Source: CAZNPH01 sp964574985
Lineage (GTDB): Bacteria > Bacteroidota > Bacteroidia > Bacteroidales > SM23-62
NCBI GenBank assembly: GCA_964574985.1
Contig: CAZNPH010000016.1
Span: 22,611 to 86,610 of the forward strand
DNA: 64,000 nucleotides
Reading direction: 5' to 3'
Below are positions 42,559 to 50,073 of this stretch, in pieces. A program made the position numbers and the translations under genes. The notes under the pieces are model-generated. The model did no database searches and had not been told where the DNA came from. It was given only the letters and a program-made list of their open reading frames with translations. The stretch's first letter is position 1. Each line of letters begins with the position of its first letter.

Positions 42559-44733
42559 ATGAAAAAGGAAGCGATCAGATACCCGCTGAAGGGAACGGAA
42601 TGGAAAAGCGGGGAAACGGACCTGCAGAAAGGCGATGCCCGTATGATGGCCAGGATGCTTTTTGATGTCCGGGTGATCTCCGGTTTCGAGGAAGCGGTCC
42701 TCTCCCTGAAGAACGATGACTGTGTATGGGGGCCGGTACATACCAGCGTAGGCCAGGAGGCCATTGCAGCAGGTACGGCTGCCGCCCTGAAAGTTACAGA
42801 CAAGTTTTTCGGCACCCACCGTTCCCACCACCAGTTCCTGGCAAAGGCCCTGCATTATGCCGTGCCGGACAAGTGGGATCCTGCATCGGGGGAATTGCCG
42901 GAAGAAGCGGAAACCGTGGTCAGAAGGACCCTCGCTGAGATCATGGGGCTGGCAGACGGTTTCTGCGGGGGACGGGGCGGGTCCATGCACCTGCGGTGGA
43001 AAGAGGCCGGATTCCTGGGGTCGAATGCCATTGTTGCCGGCGGGATCCCTCCGGCAACCGGGGCCGCTTTCGCTGAAAAATACAAAAAAAGCGGGAATGT
43101 CGTGGTCGCTTTTTTCGGGGACGGGGCCATCAACCAGGGGGCATTCCATGAGTCCTGCAATCTGGCCGGACTCTGGAAATTGCCGGTCATCTATTTTCTG
43201 GAGAACAATGTATATGCCGTGGGAACATCGGTCAAAGACGCTTGCGCCGCCTGTGACCTGTCCGTCCGCGCAGCTTCCTACGGGATGAATGCCCATGTGG
43301 TGGATGGCAGTGACATCATTGCCATTTATGAACTGATCAGAGAAGTGGCGAACGGATTGAGGAAGGGAGACAAACCATGCCTGGTGGAGGCCAGATGTTA
43401 CCGCCGGTACCATCACGCGGGAGACCAGCCGGGCAGCGCCTTCAAATACAGGAGCAAAAAGGAGGAGGAAGACTACCGGAAAAAAGAAGTGGTGACACAA
43501 TTTCCGGAACTGCTCCTGGAAAAAAATATTTTGAAAAAGAAAGAAATTGACCATGTAATAAAAATGGCTTCCGAAACGGTTGAAAAAGCCGTGGACCACT
43601 ACACCCTGGCGGGCAGGCCCCGGAAGTTGAAGAAAGGCTTCTCCCCTCCCCCCGGTTCCGCACCGGAAGGTGTGCGAAGCGACGGCAGCGAATTCAAAAA
43701 AATCACTTTCAGCGAGCGGGAGGATTTTCAGGAATTCTCAGAGATGAAATATTCAGATGCCATTGCTGCCGCAACCGGCAGGTGGCTGGAAAAATCTCCC
43801 GGATGTTTCGTGCTGGGGGAAGAGATCGCCAATTTCGGCGGAGGAGCCTACGGAGCCACCAAAGGATTGCCGGATCAATACCCTGAGCGTGTACTGAACA
43901 CGCCCATATCGGAAGCAGGGTTCAGCGGACTGGCACTGGGGGCTGCCATGAGCGGACTCAAACCGGTGGTTGAGATCATGTTCCCCGATTTTACCCTGGT
44001 GGGCGCCGACCAGATATTCAATCAGATCAGCAAGGCCCGCCATATGTACGGGAATACCACCGACATCCCCCTGGTACTGCGCACGCGGATTGCCGTCGGC
44101 TGCGGATACGGGGGTCAGCATTCCCTGGATCCGGCCGGACTCTATGCTTTGTGGAGCGGATGGAGGATGGTTGCCCCGGCCAATGCATTCGATTACGCGG
44201 GTCTGTTCAATACCGCCATGCAATCCAACGACCCGGTGCTGATCATGGAACACCACGCCCTGTACAACATGAATTTCCCGGTACCGGAAGACGATCTGGA
44301 TTACTTCATTGAATTCGGAAAATCCAGGATCATGAAAGAGGGGGATGATATTACCCTGATCGCATACGGCAATATGTCCCGGCGGATCGAACAGCTTGCC
44401 GCGGAACTGCAAAGCAACGGGGTTTCAGCCGACATGATCGATCTGCGGACCGTGGACCTGCCCTCCCTGGATTTTCCGGCCATCGGAAAATCACTGCAGA
44501 AAACAGGTGCGGCGGCCATTGTTGAAGAAGCGCCGGCAAACCATTCTCTCGGGGGAAAGATTGCCGCCGAAATGACCGAGCGTTTTTTCGATTACCTGGA
44601 CAGTCCGGTCATGCGCCTCAGTTCCCTTGATGTGCCCAACTCCGTCTCCAGGGTGCTGGAAAAAAGGGCCATGCTGGACGATGAACAGATCCTGGACATG
44701 GTCACCCGTGCCGCCAAAAGGCAATGGAAATAA
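42559..44733 (+). CDS. TPP-dependent dehydrogenase E1, fused alpha and beta subunits
   Basis: 724 residues joining both halves of a 2-oxoacid dehydrogenase E1. Alpha part (~1-375): GPVHTSVGQEAIAAGTA, THRSHHQFLA, GRGGSMHL and the TPP motif GDGAINQGAFHES followed by LENNVYA near residue 190-215. Beta part (~395-724): MKYSDAIAAATGRWL, NTPISEAGFSGLALGAAMSG, GYGGQHS and the C-terminal GAAAIVEEAPANHSLGGK. Alpha-beta fusions occur in Bacteroidota branched-chain-type E1. Unlike the 20-23 kb cluster there is no E2 gene here, so it either uses another E2 or performs a non-oxidative acyloin cleavage or ligation. Confidence 0.88.
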   Translation: MKKEAIRYPLKGTEWKSGETDLQKGDARMMARMLFDVRVISGFEEAVLSLKNDDCVWGPVHTSVGQEAIAAGTAAALKVTDKFFGTHRSHHQFLAKALHYAVPDKWDPASGELPEEAETVVRRTLAEIMGLADGFCGGRGGSMHLRWKEAGFLGSNAIVAGGIPPATGAAFAEKYKKSGNVVVAFFGDGAINQGAFHESCNLAGLWKLPVIYFLENNVYAVGTSVKDACAACDLSVRAASYGMNAHVVDGSDIIAIYELIREVANGLRKGDKPCLVEARCYRRYHHAGDQPGSAFKYRSKKEEEDYRKKEVVTQFPELLLEKNILKKKEIDHVIKMASETVEKAVDHYTLAGRPRKLKKGFSPPPGSAPEGVRSDGSEFKKITFSEREDFQEFSEMKYSDAIAAATGRWLEKSPGCFVLGEEIANFGGGAYGATKGLPDQYPERVLNTPISEAGFSGLALGAAMSGLKPVVEIMFPDFTLVGADQIFNQISKARHMYGNTTDIPLVLRTRIAVGCGYGGQHSLDPAGLYALWSGWRMVAPANAFDYAGLFNTAMQSNDPVLIMEHHALYNMNFPVPEDDLDYFIEFGKSRIMKEGDDITLIAYGNMSRRIEQLAAELQSNGVSADMIDLRTVDLPSLDFPAIGKSLQKTGAAAIVEEAPANHSLGGKIAAEMTERFFDYLDSPVMRLSSLDVPNSVSRVLEKRAMLDDEQILDMVTRAAKRQWK

Positions 44734-44760
44734 ACATCCCACAATCATCTGAATCACATT

Positions 44761-46212
44761 ATGAGCAAAACATTTCAGAATTACATCAACGGGAAATGGC
44801 AGGAACCTTCAGGTGGCCGCTATTTCGAACAGAGGAATCCGGCCACTCTGCATGAAGTGACCGGACGGTTCCCTTTGTCCGGGGAAGAGGATATCCGGGA
44901 AGCCATTGCATCCGCCCGATCGGCTTTTCCGGCATGGAAAACCATGAGTGTGTATGACAGGGCAGGCTTACTCGGGAAAGCCCTGCAACTGATGAAAGAC
45001 AGGAAACAGGAAATTGCCCGCGTACTTACCATGGAAAACGGAAAAACCCTGACCGAATCAATTGTGGAAGTAGATGCAGCGATCCGGGAAATGGACTGGC
45101 AGATCAACGAGGGGCTCCGGTTATTCGGGTCCACGGCACCTTCCGCCCGGAAAAACATGTTTGCCATGGTGATCCGGGAAGCCCTGGGTGTGGTTTCCGT
45201 TATCAGCCCCTGGAATTTTCCCTTCAACGTTCCCGGCCGCAAGAGCGTTCCGGCCCTGGTGGCAGGCAATACATGTGTGTTCAAGCCGGCAAGTCTGACC
45301 CCGCGAACCGGCTGGATGTTCACCAAACTCATGCACGATGCGGGCCTGCCTCCGGGTGTTTTCAACATGGTAACCGGGTCAGGCGGCACGATCGGCGACA
45401 TCATGATCACCGATCCGCGGATCCGGGGGGTATCTTTTACCGGATCCAATGAAGTGGGCATGCATGTGAACCGGAAAGCATCGGAGCAGGGGATCAGGGC
45501 GCAGCTGGAAATGGGCGGAAAGAACCCGGTGGTGGTCCTGGAGGATGCGGACATGGACCTGGCCGTCAAAGCCACCGTAAGAGCTGCCTATGCCTGTGCC
45601 GGTCAATGGTGTACTTCGACTTCCAGGGCGGTGGTGGTCAAATCCCTGGCAGAGGAATTCACCCGCCGGGTGGTTCAGGAAGCAGGCAGACTTGCGGTGG
45701 GTGACGGATTCCGGCAGGAAACACAGATGGGGCCCGTTTGCGGAAAAACCCAGATGGAAAGCATACTGAAATATATCCGGACAGGGCGGGAAGAAGGGGC
45801 CGAACTGCTGGCCGGCGGGAACCGGCTCACCGGGAAGGATTACGATGACGGATGTTTCATTGAACCCACGGTATTCGGTAATGTCCGGTCCTCCATGACC
45901 ATCGCACAGGAAGAGATCTTCGGACCCGTACTGTCTGTCATCACCGCAAAGGACTTTGATGAAGCGATGGAAATAGCCAATGATACGGTATACGGACTCT
46001 GCTCTTCGGTTTTCACCAACAACCTGAAAGAAGCCATGCGGTTCATTGCCGGTACCCGTGTGGGGCTCACCCATGTGAATGCGATGACCGCCTACAAGGA
46101 ACCCCAGCTCCCCTTCGGCGGGATCAGGGGATCGGGCATCGGCATACCGGAAGCAGGCAGCACGGGGCTGGAATTTTTCACCAACCACAAAAGCGTATAC
46201 ATCAAAACCTGA
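44761..46212 (+). CDS. NAD(P)-dependent aldehyde dehydrogenase
   Basis: 483-residue ALDH superfamily enzyme. VISPWNFPFNV and VFKPASLTPRTGW are cofactor contacts, GVSFTGSNEVG is the Rossmann turn, LEMGGKNPVVVL holds the general-base Glu, and CAGQWCTSTSR the nucleophilic Cys near residue 283. Length and motifs match lactaldehyde, glycolaldehyde and 2-oxoglutarate-semialdehyde dehydrogenases. It starts 28 bases after the E1 fusion and ends 5 bases before the next SDR, so it probably oxidises an aldehyde released in this pathway. Confidence 0.92.
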   Translation: MSKTFQNYINGKWQEPSGGRYFEQRNPATLHEVTGRFPLSGEEDIREAIASARSAFPAWKTMSVYDRAGLLGKALQLMKDRKQEIARVLTMENGKTLTESIVEVDAAIREMDWQINEGLRLFGSTAPSARKNMFAMVIREALGVVSVISPWNFPFNVPGRKSVPALVAGNTCVFKPASLTPRTGWMFTKLMHDAGLPPGVFNMVTGSGGTIGDIMITDPRIRGVSFTGSNEVGMHVNRKASEQGIRAQLEMGGKNPVVVLEDADMDLAVKATVRAAYACAGQWCTSTSRAVVVKSLAEEFTRRVVQEAGRLAVGDGFRQETQMGPVCGKTQMESILKYIRTGREEGAELLAGGNRLTGKDYDDGCFIEPTVFGNVRSSMTIAQEEIFGPVLSVITAKDFDEAMEIANDTVYGLCSSVFTNNLKEAMRFIAGTRVGLTHVNAMTAYKEPQLPFGGIRGSGIGIPEAGSTGLEFFTNHKSVYIKT

Positions 46213-46216
46213 ATTC

Positions 46217-47047
46217 ATGGACCAAGCCATTCTGAACAGGATGTTCTCCCTGGAGGGGAAAACCGTGGTACTGACCGGTGCGGGCGGTGCCCTGGCAGGG
46301 GAAATGGCTGTCACTGCAGCCCGGTGCGGGGCACAAACGGCCATCCTGGATCTTTCCCGGGATGCTGCAGAAAAGGTGTCCGGAAAAATCAGGGCCCTGG
46401 GGGAAGAGTCCATGGCCCTGGAATGCGACGTTACGAAGCAGGAAAGTCTGGAAGAATGCCGTACGAAAATACTGGAGCGTTACGGAAAGATTGACTGCCT
46501 GGTCAACGGAGCGGGAGGAAACAAAACCGGGGCAACTACCTCGGAGGACCTGTCCTTTTTCGACATATCCCCGGAAATGCACAGGCAGGTGCTGGACCTG
46601 AACTTTAACGGCACCCTGCTCTCCTGCCGGATATTTGGTAAAACCCTGGTTGAACAAAAACAGGGATCCATTATCAACATTTCCTCCATTTCCGGTTTCA
46701 GGCCCCTGACAAGAGCTGCTGCCTATGCAGCAGGAAAAGCGGCGGTGATCAATTTTACCCGCTGGCTTGCCGTTCATTTCTGCCGGCATTATTCCACACG
46801 GATCCGGGTGAATGCCATTGCCCCGGGTTTTTGTGCCACCGAACAGAACCGGTATCTCCTCTTTGACGGATCCGGCCGGCTTACCCAAAGGGGAAAGGAT
46901 ATCCTGGAACATGTGCCCCAAAAGCGTTTTGGGGATCCACCCGATCTGACCGCGGCTGCAGTTTGGCTTTTAAGCGATTCTGCTAACTTTGTAACAGGAT
47001 CTGTGGTCACCGTAGACGGCGGATTCGATGCATTCAGCGGAGTATGA
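46217..47047 (+). CDS. SDR oxidoreductase of the D-mannonate oxidoreductase-like type
   Basis: 276 residues. The sequence LTGAGGALAGEMAV, NGAGGNKTGATTSEDLSFFD, YAAGKAAVINFTRWLAVHF, RVNAIAPGFCATEQNRYLLF and VDGGFDAFSGV closely follows Bacteroidota SDRs found next to mannonate dehydratase (fructuronate reductase/D-mannonate oxidoreductase, UxuB-like function). The catalytic Ser/Tyr/Lys are present. Together with a UxuR-like half-site in the operon promoter this hints at a uronate- or aldonate-related substrate. Starts 5 bases after the ALDH stop. Confidence 0.85.
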   Translation: MDQAILNRMFSLEGKTVVLTGAGGALAGEMAVTAARCGAQTAILDLSRDAAEKVSGKIRALGEESMALECDVTKQESLEECRTKILERYGKIDCLVNGAGGNKTGATTSEDLSFFDISPEMHRQVLDLNFNGTLLSCRIFGKTLVEQKQGSIINISSISGFRPLTRAAAYAAGKAAVINFTRWLAVHFCRHYSTRIRVNAIAPGFCATEQNRYLLFDGSGRLTQRGKDILEHVPQKRFGDPPDLTAAAVWLLSDSANFVTGSVVTVDGGFDAFSGV

Positions 47048-47065
47048 ACCTCAAAACACTTCACA

Positions 47066-48151
47066 ATGACCAAAAAAGCCAAAAATCCACCGGCCGGAAA
47101 CCCGCTGGTAAAAGATGCACTCCCCCTTCCGGACATGCTCAACAATCCTGCCCAGGCAGGCGGCATTGAAACTTCCGTCGCCGACAACGGTCCGGCCCGC
47201 GGAAACCGGATCGCCTGGATCAATACGGGGAGCGGACTAAGGTTCAAGGTGGTGATCGACCGGGCCATGGACATCTACGATGCTTTTTACAACCGCTATG
47301 CCCTGGCCTGGATCAGCCATCCGGGACCCACCGCTCCGAATCCACACGCACACACGGACCTGGAATGGCTGCGGTCATTCGGTGGCGGATTGCTGCTCAC
47401 CTGCGGATTGTCGCATGTGGGACCTCCCGAATCGGATGAATACGGCAAAAGGGGTCTGCACGGAAGGATCAGCAACCTGCCGGCCGAACTGGTCTCGGTG
47501 GTACAGCCCGACCTGCAGTCAGGGCAACATGAAATGAGCATTACCGGCATCACCCGGGAAAGCAAGGTATTCGGTCCTGCTCTGGAGATCCGGAGGACCA
47601 TCTCCTGCATGCTCGGGGAACCCAAAATCAGGATCCGTGACCGGGTCAGGAACGCCGGGAACCAGGCTGTTCCCCATATGATCCTTTACCACTGCAATTT
47701 CGGATGGCCCCTGGCAGATGAAGGGACCTCCATTCTGTGGAAAGGGAGCTGGGAATCAAGGGGGAGTGGCCAGGACGATGCCATATTCAATGAAAAACAC
47801 GATTTCAGGACATGCCCCGCCCCTCTCCCATCCCACACCGGAACCGGGGAAGCCTGTGGTTTCATAGATGCCCAGACAGATGCGGACGGGATGACCGTGT
47901 GCGGACTGTACAATCCGAAATTGAAACTGGGTTTTTTCATCCGGTATAAAAAGGAACAGCTGCCCTGCCTGGCCAACTGGCAGCATTGGGGAAAAGGGGA
48001 ATATGTAACCGGACTCGAACCGGGGACCCACACGCCCATGGGCCAGCAAGCTGCCAGGAGAGCCGGGACCCTCATTCACATTGAACCCGGTGAGGTGCGG
48101 ACCTGCGAACTTGAAATGGAAGTGACCGGGGGACCGGCCGGATTCAGTTGA
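47066..48151 (+). CDS. DUF4432-family protein, aldose 1-epimerase-like
   Basis: 361-residue beta-sandwich protein of the galactose-mutarotase superfamily (DUF4432). Recognisable segments are RFKVVIDRAMDIYDAFYNRYALAWISHPG, GGLLLTCGLSHVGPPES, GLHGRISNLPAE, HMILYHCNFGWPLADEG with the His of the active site, and LPCLANWQHWGKGEYVTGLEPGTHTP with a Trp-His pair and Glu. Last gene of the operon. It may interconvert sugar anomers to feed the SDR dehydrogenase. Its 3' end overlaps the convergent sulfatase end by 8 bases. Confidence 0.85.
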   Translation: MTKKAKNPPAGNPLVKDALPLPDMLNNPAQAGGIETSVADNGPARGNRIAWINTGSGLRFKVVIDRAMDIYDAFYNRYALAWISHPGPTAPNPHAHTDLEWLRSFGGGLLLTCGLSHVGPPESDEYGKRGLHGRISNLPAELVSVVQPDLQSGQHEMSITGITRESKVFGPALEIRRTISCMLGEPKIRIRDRVRNAGNQAVPHMILYHCNFGWPLADEGTSILWKGSWESRGSGQDDAIFNEKHDFRTCPAPLPSHTGTGEACGFIDAQTDADGMTVCGLYNPKLKLGFFIRYKKEQLPCLANWQHWGKGEYVTGLEPGTHTPMGQQAARRAGTLIHIEPGEVRTCELEMEVTGGPAGFS

Positions 48152-50030
48152 TGATCTCCACTTCCTTTCCGCAATTCTCCAGTGTCTGGTCAAGGGCCAT
48201 GCCGATGAACATGGGATAGAACCAGTTCCTGTACCTGCCCCAGACATCCCCGGAATATTTGGGCATGACCTCGTTTTCGATCAAAGGGAGCAAAGGTCCG
48301 GCCTTTGTGCCCGTGCGCCGGACGCTGATGGCTGCCTGAAGGACCACCGGCTCGTTGTCAATTTTCAGGATCTCTCCCAGGGCCCGGAGGGCCTCACGGT
48401 CATCGAAACGCTTTACCAGGATCTCGGCGGCCAAAATGGCCGCGCTGTATGAATCGTCTCCGAGCATTTCCTTCAACCGGATTTTCATCACTGAGACGTC
48501 CCCCTCAAAGCCATCCAGGGCCACCAGTGCCCAGTAGCGCACCGCGCCGTCATCCGACTCCAGGTACGGGGTGAGTTCGCCAGGATCTTCCACCCTGCCC
48601 ACCATTTCCGCTGCTTCCAGCACAGCCTCCGGATCAAACAGTTCCGGATCATGGGTCATTTCATATACACTCCCTTTCTGCGCAGCCCTCACCATCATTT
48701 CCCCTTCGTTCAGCAGGCCGGTTTCCCGGTGGCCGGTCATCCATGTATGCAGTTTTGTCCTGAGTGCCTTCACCCGTTCACGGTGTTCATCTTCGGCAAT
48801 CAGGTTGTTCAGTTCCCAGGGGTCCTGCCGGAGATCGTACAGCTCTTCCACCGGTTTGGGTTCGAACATGTCTTTTGCTTCAGGGGGGAGGGTGCTTTCG
48901 GACTTCACCCTGAAAAGCTCATCGTAGCTCCATTTTCCCTTGTTGAAGATCACCGCGTTCTGGATATAGGGCAACTGGGGCATGAAGTTCCGTATGTAAA
49001 TATACCGGCCGTCGAATACCGAGCGGGACATGTCATAACAATCATCGGCCCGGTCCCGGTAACCGTAAATAAATTGCTTTGGTGTGCTTTCTTCACCCAG
49101 GAAGCTCCTGCCTTCCATCATGCCCGGCGGCCGGATCCCGGCCAGCGACAGCACGGAAGGGGCAAAATCAACGAAACCCACCATCCGGTCGACTTTTTTC
49201 CCGGACAGATTGGAGACCCGCTCCCCGTATTTTTCCGGCACATGCAGCACAAAGGGAACATGCATCCCCGAGTTGTACAACCAGCGCTTGTACCTGGGGA
49301 GTCCGTACCCGTGGTCCGAAAAAACAAATATGACTGTGTTCTCATACTCCCCGTCTTCCTTCAGTTGCCGGACCAGCTTTCCCACTTCCTGGTCGAAAAC
49401 GGTGATCAGGTCATGCATGTGTGCCCATATCTTTTTGAATTCCCGCGTTTCGGGAAAATACGGGGGAAGCCCGGCCCCGGCCGGGTCATGGGGATTTTCC
49501 ACCGATTCGGTAAGCTCCGGGTCATTGGTATTGGTGGGGCCTTCATGGGTGATCCCGAAATTGAACACACTGAAAAAAGGCTTGCCCTCCGGCCGGTTCC
49601 TCCAGTGGGCCTGGCTTCCGTTCTCATCCCAGCGATTTTGCGGACTGAAATTGTAATCGGTCTTGGCGTTGTTGGTTGTATAATAACCGGCTTCCCGCAA
49701 CAGTTCCGGCAGGATCTTCAAATTGCCGGGCACGGGAATTTCCGAACGCAGGTGCTGGGTCCCCAGGGAGGTGGCATGCATCCCCGTGATCAGCGTTGAA
49801 CGTGCGGGTGCGCAAATGGGCGCATTGCTGTAGGCCCGGGTAAAAATGTACCCGTCCTCAGCCAGCCGGTCGATATTGGGGGTCACTGCATAGTCATCGC
49901 CGTAACACCCGAAAGCCGGACCGGTATCCTCGTTGGTGATCCAGAGGATATTGGGAAGCTCCTCCGCTTCCCGGTCGGCTGCACATGAGCCAAGGCACAC
50001 AGCCATGGCCGGTATCACCCAGTTTCTCAT
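48144..50030 (-). CDS. Exported sulfatase with HEAT-like C-terminal region
   Basis: 628 residues; leader VIPAMAVCLGSCAADREA suggests a lipoprotein (GSC). Sulfatase core: NILWITNEDTGPAFGCYGDD metal ligands, the standard active-site CAPARSTLITGM (Cys type, full C-x-P-x-R), VFVFSDHGYGLPRYKRW. After about residue 455 the protein continues as helical repeats (PDLTPYLESDDGAVRYWALVAL-like, AAILAAEILVKRFDDREAL, VLQAAISVRRTG) that resemble HEAT/armadillo repeats, a build seen in heparan-sulfatase-like S1 members. It follows the GH78 gene by 43 bases on the same strand, suggesting joint attack on sulfated rhamnose-containing glycan. Confidence 0.88.
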   Translation of the reverse strand: MRNWVIPAMAVCLGSCAADREAEELPNILWITNEDTGPAFGCYGDDYAVTPNIDRLAEDGYIFTRAYSNAPICAPARSTLITGMHATSLGTQHLRSEIPVPGNLKILPELLREAGYYTTNNAKTDYNFSPQNRWDENGSQAHWRNRPEGKPFFSVFNFGITHEGPTNTNDPELTESVENPHDPAGAGLPPYFPETREFKKIWAHMHDLITVFDQEVGKLVRQLKEDGEYENTVIFVFSDHGYGLPRYKRWLYNSGMHVPFVLHVPEKYGERVSNLSGKKVDRMVGFVDFAPSVLSLAGIRPPGMMEGRSFLGEESTPKQFIYGYRDRADDCYDMSRSVFDGRYIYIRNFMPQLPYIQNAVIFNKGKWSYDELFRVKSESTLPPEAKDMFEPKPVEELYDLRQDPWELNNLIAEDEHRERVKALRTKLHTWMTGHRETGLLNEGEMMVRAAQKGSVYEMTHDPELFDPEAVLEAAEMVGRVEDPGELTPYLESDDGAVRYWALVALDGFEGDVSVMKIRLKEMLGDDSYSAAILAAEILVKRFDDREALRALGEILKIDNEPVVLQAAISVRRTGTKAGPLLPLIENEVMPKYSGDVWGRYRNWFYPMFIGMALDQTLENCGKEVEIIN

Positions 50031-50073
50031 TTGTACATTGTTTTTATTTCAATTCATATGGGTTCGATGTGTT

